DNA from: an uncultured Bacteroidales bacterium
GTDB taxonomy: Bacteria > Bacteroidota > Bacteroidia > Bacteroidales > Paludibacteraceae
Direction of reading: 5' to 3'
DNA: 24,564 nt
Assembly (NCBI GenBank): GCA_937911935.1
Contig: CALDQH010000086.1
Span: forward strand, 1-24,564
In this document: positions 6,213-14,834 of the stretch, one piece after another
Layout: each line of letters starts with the position of its first letter
Numbering within the stretch: position 1 is the first letter of the stretch
The notes under the pieces: model-generated
What the model saw: only the letters and a program-made list of their open reading frames with translations
What the model was told of the DNA's origin: nothing
Database searches by the model: none
Translations under genes and position numbers: made by a program

Positions 6213-7337
6213 ATGAAATCGACCAAAGGTATATGTTTGTTAGTCGCTCGATTGTTGTTTGGTGCGACATTCTTGTTTTCTGGCTTTGTAAAAGCAGTTG
6301 ATCCATTGGGTACTGCCTACAAAGTAACAGATTATTTTGAAGCCTTTGGTGTACCAACTTTTGACGTGTTGTCAATTGCTCTTGCCTTTTTGCTAATAAC
6401 CATTGAATTTTGCATCGGTTTTGCGCAATTTTTTAATGTGAAGTTAAAAGAAAGTTCGTATGTGGCAGCCTTATTTATGTTGGTGATGACGCCACTTACG
6501 TTGTATTTAGCATTGGAAAACCCCGTCTCTGATTGTGGCTGTTTTGGTGATGCAATTGTTTTGACCAATTGGGAAACATTTTATAAGAACGTAGTTTTGT
6601 GTTTGTTGCTCCTTGTTGTTTTTATAACGCAAAGGGTCAATCGTCCTTGGTTGAGTGAATGGGGAAGTTGGTTGTTTTTGGCTATAGCCATGCTCTTCTC
6701 TTTGGGAATTTGTACTTACGGATATACGCATTTACCTTTTATCGATTTTAGACCCTATAAAGTTGGGAATAATATTACCGAGGGAATGCAAATCCCAGAT
6801 GATGCTCCTTTGGACGAATATAAAACGACCTTTGTGTATGCCAAGGATGGAGTAGAAAAAGAGTTTTCGCTCGAGAATTATCCAGCAGAGGACTCTACCT
6901 GGACGTTTGTTCGTCAAAATTCTGTGTTGATTAAACAAGGATACGTACCTCCGATTCATGATTTTTCGATTGTTACTGATCAAGGTGATATAACCGATAT
7001 TGTGTTGGAGACTCCTGGCTTTACGTTCTTGGTAGTTAGTCATAAATTAGAAAAGGCAAACTTGAATGCTGTTCCACAGGTAGCTCAAATTATTTCGTGG
7101 GCAAAAAATAAGGGTATTCCTTGTTATTGGCTAACATCGAGTTATCAGGAACAGGTAGATGACTTTAAGCTGAAGTATAACATATCTATTCCATTTGGAG
7201 CGACAGACGATATTACCTTAAAAACAATTGTCCGTGCAAATCCTGGTCTTGTTTTGTTAAACCAGGGCACTGTGGTGGCTAAATGGCATTGCAATCAATT
7301 ACCCGATATTTCTGAAATTAATCAAATTATAAACTGA
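6213..7337 (+). CDS. BT_3928-family membrane protein (MauE/DoxX-like domain plus soluble C-terminal domain)
   Basis: A protein of 374 residues. The first 170 carry about four or five hydrophobic helices (near 8-28, 50-72, 83-101, 125-140 and 152-171) with a Cys108-Gly-Cys110-Phe-Gly-Asp motif between helices, as in MauE/DoxX-type membrane proteins linked to disulfide chemistry. Residues from about 185 on form a soluble domain. Its end (about 270-374) resembles a thioredoxin fold with an Asn-Pro-Gly loop (in VRANPGLVLL), but without a CXXC motif at the usual site. Gene order DUF1599 - this gene - tpiA is typical of Bacteroidales. The true role is unknown. A link to periplasmic redox work is an inference from the CGC motif and fold. 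Confidence 0.82.
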   Translation: MKSTKGICLLVARLLFGATFLFSGFVKAVDPLGTAYKVTDYFEAFGVPTFDVLSIALAFLLITIEFCIGFAQFFNVKLKESSYVAALFMLVMTPLTLYLALENPVSDCGCFGDAIVLTNWETFYKNVVLCLLLLVVFITQRVNRPWLSEWGSWLFLAIAMLFSLGICTYGYTHLPFIDFRPYKVGNNITEGMQIPDDAPLDEYKTTFVYAKDGVEKEFSLENYPAEDSTWTFVRQNSVLIKQGYVPPIHDFSIVTDQGDITDIVLETPGFTFLVVSHKLEKANLNAVPQVAQIISWAKNKGIPCYWLTSSYQEQVDDFKLKYNISIPFGATDDITLKTIVRANPGLVLLNQGTVVAKWHCNQLPDISEINQIIN

Positions 7338-7344
7338 AAACATT

Positions 7345-8100
7345 ATGAGAAAAAACATTGTTGCAGGTAACTGGAAAATGAACAAAACCTTGCAAGAAGG
7401 CGTGGCTTTGGCTAACGATTTGAAAGAACTTTTGGCAGGTCAAACCCCTAACTGCGAAGTAATTATTGGTACTCCTTTTATTCACTTGGCTACTGTGTCT
7501 GAATTGGTAAAAGATAGCGTTATCAAAGTATCGGCAGAAAACTGTGCAGATAAAGCATCTGGTGCTTATACTGGTGAAGTTTCTGCTGCTATGGTTGCTT
7601 CTACTGGTGCTGAATACTGCATCTTGGGTCACTCAGAACGTAGAATGTACTACGGCGAAACCTACGAAATTTTGAAAGAAAAAACTTTGTTGGCTTTGGC
7701 TAACAACCTAAAACCAATCTTCTGCATCGGTGAGTTGAAAGAAGAACGTGAAGCTAACAAACAAAACGAAGTTGTTAAAGCTCAATTGGAAGGTTCTGTA
7801 TTCAACCTTTCTGCCGAAGAATTTGGCAAAGTTGTTTTGGCTTACGAACCAGTTTGGGCTATTGGTACCGGTCTTACCGCTACCTCTGACCAAGCAGAAG
7901 AAATTCACGCTTACATCCGTAGCTTGATTGCAGAAAAATACGGCAACGAAGTAGCCGAAAACACTACTATTTTGTACGGTGGTAGCTGCAAAGGTAGCAA
8001 TGCAAAAGAATTGTTCTCGAAACCTAATGTGGATGGTGGCTTGATTGGTGGTGCTTCGTTGAAAGCAGCCGATTTCAAAGAAATCATCGATGCTTTTTAA
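7345..8100 (+). CDS. tpiA: Triosephosphate isomerase
   Basis: Interconverts dihydroxyacetone phosphate and glyceraldehyde 3-phosphate in glycolysis. The protein has 251 residues, the normal length. Catalytic residues are in place: Asn9 and Lys11 in GNWKMNKT, His96 in LGHSERR, and Glu168 in AYEPVWAIGTG, which also forms the flexible lid. The phosphate-binding GGS and GGA loops follow near the C-terminus. It starts 7 bases after the BT_3928 gene and ends 7 bases before rdgB. Codon choice (AAC, TTC, GGT, CGT frequent) differs from its operon neighbours and suggests high expression. Confidence 0.97.
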   Translation: MRKNIVAGNWKMNKTLQEGVALANDLKELLAGQTPNCEVIIGTPFIHLATVSELVKDSVIKVSAENCADKASGAYTGEVSAAMVASTGAEYCILGHSERRMYYGETYEILKEKTLLALANNLKPIFCIGELKEEREANKQNEVVKAQLEGSVFNLSAEEFGKVVLAYEPVWAIGTGLTATSDQAEEIHAYIRSLIAEKYGNEVAENTTILYGGSCKGSNAKELFSKPNVDGGLIGGASLKAADFKEIIDAF

Positions 8101-8107
8101 GTAGAAA

Positions 8108-8692
8108 ATGATACGTTCTCTCGTTTTTGCTACGGGGAACCAACATAAATTAGAAGAAGTGCAGGGTCTGTTAGGTAAAGACTTTGCACTTTCTTGTCTA
8201 AAAGATGTTGGTATTACAGAGGATATTCCCGAAACAGCTATGACATTGCACGAAAATGCCTTGCAAAAGGCGCGCTATGTGTATGATAAATGTGGATGTG
8301 CTTGTTTTGCAGATGACACTGGTTTAGAAGTTGAAGCTTTAAAAGGCGAACCAGGCGTTTTCTCGGCTCGTTATGCAGGACCTCAAAAAGATAGTTCTGC
8401 TAATATGCAGTTGGTGCTTCAAAAGATGAAAGGCGAAAGCAAACGTCAAGCATGTTTTAGAACCGTTATTGCTTATATTGATTCTACAGGCAAAGAATGG
8501 TTGTTTGAAGGAAGGGTTGATGGAACCATTATAGAGCACCCCACAGGTTCAAAAGGATTTGGTTATGATCCGATTTTTACCCCCAATGGATATGAACAAA
8601 CTTTTGCAGAACTTCCTCTTTCTATTAAAAATGCAATAGGACATAGGGGTAAGGCCATGCAGAAATTTCTTGATTTCTTAAATAAAGTATGA
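8108..8692 (+). CDS. rdgB: XTP/dITP diphosphatase (RdgB/HAM1 family)
   Basis: Hydrolyses non-canonical purine triphosphates (XTP, dITP, ITP) to monophosphates and keeps them out of DNA and RNA. The protein has 194 residues, full length for the family. It shows the N-terminal ATGNQHKLEE motif, the FADDTGLEVEAL metal and active-site region, the PGVFSARYAG segment, GFGYDPIF, and the C-terminal SHRGKA-like segment (here GHRGKA). Cytoplasmic. Its stop overlaps the ATG of the next gene (ATGA), consistent with coupled translation. Confidence 0.96.
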   Translation: MIRSLVFATGNQHKLEEVQGLLGKDFALSCLKDVGITEDIPETAMTLHENALQKARYVYDKCGCACFADDTGLEVEALKGEPGVFSARYAGPQKDSSANMQLVLQKMKGESKRQACFRTVIAYIDSTGKEWLFEGRVDGTIIEHPTGSKGFGYDPIFTPNGYEQTFAELPLSIKNAIGHRGKAMQKFLDFLNKV

Positions 8693-11004
8693 AAAAACTT
8701 AGTTGTTTGATACTATTGTCTCTATTCGGAAGTTACGCTATTGCGGATTCGCGTGTGGGCGAATGGCGTTCGTATCTATCCTATGAGCATACCGAAATGC
8801 TTCTTGCTTTGCGTGATAAAATCTATGCGATGGCAGATGGGCATGTTTTTTCGGTAAGTGAGAAAGATAAAGAACTCTCTACTTATAGTAAGATAGAAGG
8901 ATGGAGTGAAAATACCTTGCAGAGCATCGCTTATAGTCATCAAACGGATTTGATGATTAATGTATATCAAAATTCCAATATAGATTTGGTTGCTTCCGAT
9001 GGAACGGTATATAATCTGCCCGATGTAAAGGATAAGAATTGGGCAGTAGATAAGACGGTGTATCAGATTTATGTAGAGGGAGATAAAGCCTACTTAGCTT
9101 GCGGATTTGGTGTTGTTGTTTTGAATCTGACAAAGAAAGAAATCGAAGATACCTATATCGTAGGCGAGGCGGCGTCTAAAGTTCCAATCTATGGTTTTAC
9201 ATCGGACGATGAGAGGTTTTATGCATTGTCGGATGATGCCATTTTTACAGCACCCAAGCAAGGAGCAAATTTGCTTGATTTTCACGTGTGGCATCAATCG
9301 GTAATAGTATGTCCTGATACTTTACAAGCAAGAAATCTATACGTTGCAGCAAATCGTTTATATACTGTGCATAACGAGACTGTCTTGATGCAATATGATC
9401 AAGAAGACTGGATAGATTTCTATGTAGGTGATTATGGTAGTGTTAGTTGGAACGCTTGCGGTGAACATATTGTTCTAACAGGCGGAGAAAAGGGCATTGA
9501 TGTATATACAACCGGTATGTTGCCTGTTAAACATTATGACATATCTGCTAATTATGCTCTTTTAAAAGGAGACGATTTGTGGTATGCAAGTCCAGAATCA
9601 GGATTATGCCACCAAAGCGAAAGGGGTGAGGTTAATTGCTACAAGCCCTCTAATATGCCTAAAACGCCAATTAAGGAAATGAGTTTTCAAAACGGGATGT
9701 TGATGATTGCTCCAGGTGGTTATTGGTTGAATCGTGAATATGTAGAATGTAAGATTCCTTACTTTTTAGATGGACAGTGGGGAGTTCATGATGTTAGTAG
9801 TATGAATATTGACCCATGGATGCAAGATGTTTACGACGTTACTTCGGTTGCTATGGATCCTACAGATGTTAATCATTTTTACTTTACGACTTGGGGCGAA
9901 GGTATTTTTGAAGTTAAAGACGGCAAGGTAGTCGCATTTTACGATGATAAGACAACACATGGCGTAATACAGTCGAGTTGGGTTGGACAACCCCATTATG
10001 TTCGTATAGATGGAGCTCGATTTGATGATAAAGGTAATCTTTGGGTCTTGAACGCAGGAAATGGCGTAAAAGTCCTTCAGTCTAATGGGAAATGGAGTGC
10101 CTTGAATTATTCCCCCTTAAAACCCATGGAAAACATGCGCCGTTTACTGATAACCGATAAATACAAATGGTTAGTTGGTGTTAGGTACCAGCCTGGCGTA
10201 TTTGTTTTTACCGAAAATGGTACAATTGACAATATTTCGGACGATAAGTATCGTATGTTCTCGCCAGGAAGTTTGGTCGATAGGGATGGAAATGTATTAT
10301 CGCCATCTTACTTTTACGACATTGACGAAGGAACTGATGGACAAATATGGTTGGCGACCGATATGGGACCGATAGTATTTGCCAATTTGAATAAAATCTT
10401 TGATAATTCCTATCGTTGTACCCGTATCAAGATTGCGCGCGAAGATGGTACAGGCTTGGCAGACTATTTGTTAGATGGCGTTTCAATCTTGTGTATAGAA
10501 GTGGATCCAGGAAACAGAAAGTGGTTGGGAACATCCAATGCAGGTGCTTATTTGCTGTCAGAAGATGGTCAACATACCATTCATCATTTTACAGCCGAAA
10601 ATAGTCCGTTGTCTTCTAATGAGGTGTCGGATATCGTAATTGATGATTCTACGGGAGAAGTATTTATTGCAACGCAAGATGGCTTATTCTCATACCGTAG
10701 CGATGCTATGAAAGCTGAGAAAGAAGCTTCGCAGCAGTCGGTTTATGCGTTCCCCAATCCGATACGACCAGAATATGGTGGTTTGGTAACTATTGCAGGT
10801 TTAGAAGAAGATTCGCATGTTTGGATTACGGATGCTTCGGCTAATGTTGTGTTCGAAGGAGATACGAATGGAGGCTCTATTTCTTGGGATACACGTAATA
10901 AGTCAGGACAAATGGTAAGTGGGGGTGTATATTTTGTTCTTGTTTCTAATGCAAATAGCAATGCCCATCGCAGTGTGGCAACTAAAATTCTAATCGTGCG
11001 TTAG
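8689..11004 (+). CDS. porZ: PorZ-like beta-propeller protein of the type IX secretion system
   Basis: A protein of 771 residues with a signal peptide (about 1-19) followed by GEWRSYLSY, a typical start of the PorZ N-terminal propeller. Many beta-propeller blades follow, including two-component-regulator-type propeller repeats (for example NEVSDIVIDDSTGEVFIATQDGLF near 660). The last 90 residues or so (from about 680, YAFPNPIRPEYGG) form a type IX sorting-domain-like Ig fold ending in TKILIVR. PorZ in Porphyromonas gingivalis is a surface component of the attachment complex and supplies anionic LPS to the sortase PorU. No other secretion genes are in this window, so the role rests on family similarity. 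Last gene of its operon. Confidence 0.8.
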   Translation: MKKLSCLILLSLFGSYAIADSRVGEWRSYLSYEHTEMLLALRDKIYAMADGHVFSVSEKDKELSTYSKIEGWSENTLQSIAYSHQTDLMINVYQNSNIDLVASDGTVYNLPDVKDKNWAVDKTVYQIYVEGDKAYLACGFGVVVLNLTKKEIEDTYIVGEAASKVPIYGFTSDDERFYALSDDAIFTAPKQGANLLDFHVWHQSVIVCPDTLQARNLYVAANRLYTVHNETVLMQYDQEDWIDFYVGDYGSVSWNACGEHIVLTGGEKGIDVYTTGMLPVKHYDISANYALLKGDDLWYASPESGLCHQSERGEVNCYKPSNMPKTPIKEMSFQNGMLMIAPGGYWLNREYVECKIPYFLDGQWGVHDVSSMNIDPWMQDVYDVTSVAMDPTDVNHFYFTTWGEGIFEVKDGKVVAFYDDKTTHGVIQSSWVGQPHYVRIDGARFDDKGNLWVLNAGNGVKVLQSNGKWSALNYSPLKPMENMRRLLITDKYKWLVGVRYQPGVFVFTENGTIDNISDDKYRMFSPGSLVDRDGNVLSPSYFYDIDEGTDGQIWLATDMGPIVFANLNKIFDNSYRCTRIKIAREDGTGLADYLLDGVSILCIEVDPGNRKWLGTSNAGAYLLSEDGQHTIHHFTAENSPLSSNEVSDIVIDDSTGEVFIATQDGLFSYRSDAMKAEKEASQQSVYAFPNPIRPEYGGLVTIAGLEEDSHVWITDASANVVFEGDTNGGSISWDTRNKSGQMVSGGVYFVLVSNANSNAHRSVATKILIVR

Positions 11005-11026
11005 AACTTACGTATGTATTATAAGA

Positions 11027-11052
11027 AAAGGGCAGACGATTGTCTGCCCTTT
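11027..11052. terminator. Bidirectional intrinsic terminator between convergent operons
   Basis: AAAGGGCAGAC (11027-11037) pairs perfectly with GTCTGCCCTTT (11042-11052) around a GATT loop. On the minus strand the stem is followed by a T-rich run (TTTTCTT, overlapping the stem end). On the plus strand it is followed by TTTCATTTT. It lies between the ends of porZ (+) and the GH13 lipoprotein gene (-), so it can serve both. Confidence 0.85.
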
Positions 11053-11074
11053 CATTTTGTAGTTTATGAGATGG

Positions 11075-13462
11075 TTATTCTTCAATAAGAATTTCAACTC
11101 CATTGGCTGCAACCATAACTTTTAGCATGTCTTTTTCTAAACTGAATTCACTGCCAAAGGTTGATTGGTATTTTTTACCTTCAAACATGGCTGGTAGTTG
11201 GATGGTTATGTCAAATGGAATGGTGTTTCTGTTGAATACCACAATAACTGTTTTGCCAAAGTAGTTACGTGCGTATGCCCAAATGTTTTTGTCCAACGTA
11301 AGTTCTATAAAATCGCCATAAATCAAAGGAAGTTGGCTCTTACGAAGTTGACCTAATTTGGCAACCGCATCTCTTGTTTCTTGTTCACGTTTAACCAATT
11401 GGTCGTCGAAACGCATCATTCTTCGGCAGTCTGGGTCATTTCCGCCAGGCATACCAAATTCATCTCCATAATATACGACTGGAATGCCAGGAATAGTCAT
11501 GTTGAATGCATTAAGTTGAACCAATTTGTCGTAACCGGTGCTATCGTCAACCCCAATTTCTCTGGTCCAACCCGCTAATTTAGCATCTTCTCCGTATTTT
11601 AGAGAGCCAGAAGCGTAAGAGATGAAACGACCGCGGTCGTGGTTACCACTAATGTAGCCCATTAAGTTATGACATCCATAAACACGTAAGCTTGTGTTAA
11701 GCGTGTTGCTAATACGATGAAAATCTTCGGAGTTAAGTGCAAATACAGAAGAGGCATCATCCGAAACGTTAAAATCGAACTGTCCAGTAAGCATACCCGA
11801 GTTTACGTAACTACTAATAAGTTGAGGACTACCATACGATTCGCCAACTTGATAGAATGGTTTGCCCGAAGGAATTTCTACACGTTCTTTGATTTTTTTG
11901 GTAAGTGTACGCCAGAATGTTTCGGGAACGTGTTTGCAGGCATCGTGTCTAAACCCATCTAAACCAAAATGCTCAATCCAATACAAGGCAGAGTCGGTCA
12001 TGGTTTCTACAATTTCAGAGCGACCATAATCTAACGTAGGGATAAATTCGTCAAACCAGGTAGTAAGACGATGCTCATTCCATTGTGCGATGTTTTTACT
12101 TCCGTCAGGTAGGATAAGAGGAGTGCAAATGGTTGGGTCGTTTTTAAACATGGGGTGTTCTTCGTGTACGTGGTTTGCCACATAGTCCAAGATTACATTC
12201 AAGCCATGTTCGTGTGCTGTTTTAACAAGTTCTTGGAGTTCTTCGTCAGTACCAAAACGGAAATCAACCTTGGTCGATGAAATAGGCCAGTAGCCATGAT
12301 AACCTGCAAATTTGGTGCGTGGATTGGGTTGTTCTCCATAGGGTTCTAATGGATTTTGAATAACAGGAGTCATCCAGATGGTGCTAAAGCCCATTTGGTT
12401 AAAATATCCATCCTTGATTTTTTGGGTAATACCAGCCAAATCGCCACCTTGATAGTCTGCTTGTGGTAATACGTCGGGGCGATTCATAGGGTGGTTGTTT
12501 GTCGAGTCCCCATCAACGAATCTATCAACCATCAAAGAATATAAAATTTCTGCATGCTTGTCAAATCGTGTAACTTGCTTGATGTCAGAAATTACACTGC
12601 CTTTTTCTAAGGGCACCAAAATATCGTTGGAAATACCAAATTTGTTAGCGCTGAAAATACGCATGTATGAACGATCCAAGTAATTGGCTTCTTGTGGAAT
12701 GGTAATAACAATTGTGCCATCGTTTACACGATAGAAATTACCAGGCAACAAGTAGTTTTCCCAATAAACGTATAGTTGGTCGGGATTATTAATGGATGAT
12801 AAGGTTACGGTAGAAGCGTCAAATGATTCTGTTAACAAAATAGGAGCTTTGTCTTGCGTACCTGCAATGTGTAGCACAGAATTGAATTTGCCCGAGTTGT
12901 TGTCCACTTTTTCGGGGTTGGTTTCGTCGTGATTCCAATCACCATCACGCACTAATTGGTATAAATAGGTGCCAGGACTTACATTGATTGTAACCTCGTA
13001 AATGCCATCTTCGTTTAGTGTCAAATCAGGATGAAAATTAGGTACCCAATCATTCATTTGTCCTGCAATCTGAACTCGGTTCCAACGTTTACCCCCTGGA
13101 TTGTATTGGAAAGTGTAATCAATCTTGTCAGAACGTTTCAAAAGGATGCTATAGGGAACACCCTCTACCCAAAGGTTCAGATTAGCAAGCGGTTTCATAA
13201 AATAAAGCTGAAGTGTCACTTTACTTTTGTCTTCTGATAATTCCACTTTGATACCTTCGGTGTCGCAAGTAACAGAATCTACTTTTGTTGGATCGATAAT
13301 GTAATCTTGTGTATTAAACTCATTATACCCTTTGATAAGGGTGATGGTTGAATTTAGCCCATACGAAAGGTCGGATGTGGCGGGTAAATCAAGTGATTTT
13401 TTACCACATGAGGAGGCCATGATGCATAGGCAAAGACCAAGGAAAAATGTGATTCTTTTCAT
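11075..13462 (-). CDS. GH13 alpha-amylase-family lipoprotein, probably surface amylase (SusG-like role)
   Basis: A protein of 795 residues. The signal peptide ends in a lipobox (ASSC, lipidated Cys19), so it is a lipoprotein. Before the enzyme there is a beta domain (about 25-110), a glycogen/starch-binding CBM48-like domain (about 115-200, with AGQMNDWVP and a W-N pair) and a further beta segment (about 205-290). The GH13 barrel runs from about 300 to 690: region I DYVANH (426-431), nucleophile Asp507 in FRHDACKH, acid/base Glu541, and Asp609 in GNHDR, so the catalytic triad is complete. A C-terminal beta domain follows. It probably cuts alpha-1,4-glucan outside the outer membrane and feeds SusCD; the exact bond specificity is not readable. 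Last gene of the LacI operon, 17 bases after the transporter. Confidence 0.88.
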   Translation of the reverse strand: MKRITFFLGLCLCIMASSCGKKSLDLPATSDLSYGLNSTITLIKGYNEFNTQDYIIDPTKVDSVTCDTEGIKVELSEDKSKVTLQLYFMKPLANLNLWVEGVPYSILLKRSDKIDYTFQYNPGGKRWNRVQIAGQMNDWVPNFHPDLTLNEDGIYEVTINVSPGTYLYQLVRDGDWNHDETNPEKVDNNSGKFNSVLHIAGTQDKAPILLTESFDASTVTLSSINNPDQLYVYWENYLLPGNFYRVNDGTIVITIPQEANYLDRSYMRIFSANKFGISNDILVPLEKGSVISDIKQVTRFDKHAEILYSLMVDRFVDGDSTNNHPMNRPDVLPQADYQGGDLAGITQKIKDGYFNQMGFSTIWMTPVIQNPLEPYGEQPNPRTKFAGYHGYWPISSTKVDFRFGTDEELQELVKTAHEHGLNVILDYVANHVHEEHPMFKNDPTICTPLILPDGSKNIAQWNEHRLTTWFDEFIPTLDYGRSEIVETMTDSALYWIEHFGLDGFRHDACKHVPETFWRTLTKKIKERVEIPSGKPFYQVGESYGSPQLISSYVNSGMLTGQFDFNVSDDASSVFALNSEDFHRISNTLNTSLRVYGCHNLMGYISGNHDRGRFISYASGSLKYGEDAKLAGWTREIGVDDSTGYDKLVQLNAFNMTIPGIPVVYYGDEFGMPGGNDPDCRRMMRFDDQLVKREQETRDAVAKLGQLRKSQLPLIYGDFIELTLDKNIWAYARNYFGKTVIVVFNRNTIPFDITIQLPAMFEGKKYQSTFGSEFSLEKDMLKVMVAANGVEILIEE

Positions 13463-13479
13463 AGTATTTTGATATGATT

Positions 13480-14823
13480 TTAATGTTTGTTTTCTTTGAT
13501 TAGATACACGCTAACAGCTCCTAAAATAAGGAATAGTCCCGCTAAAACCATCATACCCGATTGTGAACCTCCAATTAGTTGTAGCAATATACCTCCAATT
13601 AGCGCTGCTACAATTTGAGGAAGACAAATGGTGCCGTTAAACAATCCTAAATAGTAACCCATATTGTCGCCTTTTAGCGAGTTGGTTAGAATGGTGAATG
13701 GAATGGCAAGCATGGCTGCCCAGGCAGCTCCTATAAGAGCGTATGATAACAAAAGTATGTATTGGTTGTTAATGAAAATAGTAGAAGCAAAGCCGATGGC
13801 ACCCACGATGAGCGAAATAGCGTATGCTCCTTTCATGGTAAATCTTTTTTCGAGTACAGGGATTAAAAGAGCCCATAACATCGAACCAACAGCTTGTATA
13901 GCAAAGCAAACACCAACCCAGTTACCTGCATCTTGGAAAGGTTGAGCAGCCGTATTTAATCCGTCCCATCCAAAGCATTGAGAAGCAATGGCACCGTTAG
14001 AATAAGTCCACATAAACAAGAAAGCTGCCCAGCAGAAAAATTGCACTAAGCCTACTGTCCAGAATGTAGAAGGGGCATTGATGAGTAATTTAATAAAACC
14101 GGCATCTTCTTTCTTTTCTTCTTTGGTCTTATCCAATCCATGAAAAGCAGCGTATTCTTGTGGATTTAATTCTTTTACCGTAAAGAATGTGTAGAGCACG
14201 CATAGAATAAGCAGTGCGGCTCCAATGTAGAAACTCCATTTTACAGAATCAGGAACCATGCCTTCGGGAGCGGTATTGGCAATTCCAACCCAAGTAAATA
14301 GGATGGGGAAGATATAACCAGCCAAACTGCCAGCATTACATAAGAAAGATTGAATGGAATAAGCAAGCCCTTTTTGTTCTTCGTTAACCATGTCGCCCAC
14401 CATCATTTTAAAGGGTTGCATGGCAATGTTAATCGATGTATCCAAGAACATCAACGAGAACAAGCCAAACCACATGGCTGCATTTAGTCCCAAGAAAACA
14501 GATTGGGTAAATGAAAAATCACCTGCATTAGGCAACATAATCATAACCAAAATAGCAATAATGGCACCTACCAATAAGTAAGGTTTGCGACGTCCAAGAC
14601 TGCACCATGTTTTATCCGAATATTTTCCAATAATAGGTTGTACAACCATACCCATTAAAGGAGGTAGAACCCAAAAAAACGAAAGTTGATGTGGGTCTGC
14701 ACCTAAAGTCGCAAAAATACGACTGATGTTAGCACTTTGCAAAGCATAGGCGATTTGTACGCCAAAGAAACCAAAACTAATATTGAATAGTTTGGCAAAC
14801 GATAAATCTGTTTTGTTTTTCAT
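13480..14823 (-). CDS. MFS sugar transporter, maltose/sucrose (SLC45-like) type
   Basis: An integral membrane protein of 447 residues with about 12 hydrophobic helices. The first loop contains the SDKTWCSLGRRKPY segment, which corresponds to the conserved charged motif of SLC45/GPH-type maltose and sucrose symporters, and LNPQEYAAF lies in the central loop. In Flavobacteriia and other Bacteroidetes such transporters sit with GH13 enzymes and LacI-type regulators and carry maltose or short maltodextrins across the inner membrane. Here it lies between two GH13 genes (gaps of 11 and 17 bases). Substrate is inferred from context. Classical sus of B. thetaiotaomicron has no transporter gene of this kind in the cluster. 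Confidence 0.87.
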   Translation of the reverse strand: MKNKTDLSFAKLFNISFGFFGVQIAYALQSANISRIFATLGADPHQLSFFWVLPPLMGMVVQPIIGKYSDKTWCSLGRRKPYLLVGAIIAILVMIMLPNAGDFSFTQSVFLGLNAAMWFGLFSLMFLDTSINIAMQPFKMMVGDMVNEEQKGLAYSIQSFLCNAGSLAGYIFPILFTWVGIANTAPEGMVPDSVKWSFYIGAALLILCVLYTFFTVKELNPQEYAAFHGLDKTKEEKKEDAGFIKLLINAPSTFWTVGLVQFFCWAAFLFMWTYSNGAIASQCFGWDGLNTAAQPFQDAGNWVGVCFAIQAVGSMLWALLIPVLEKRFTMKGAYAISLIVGAIGFASTIFINNQYILLLSYALIGAAWAAMLAIPFTILTNSLKGDNMGYYLGLFNGTICLPQIVAALIGGILLQLIGGSQSGMMVLAGLFLILGAVSVYLIKENKH

Positions 14824-14834
14824 AATTTGTTAAG

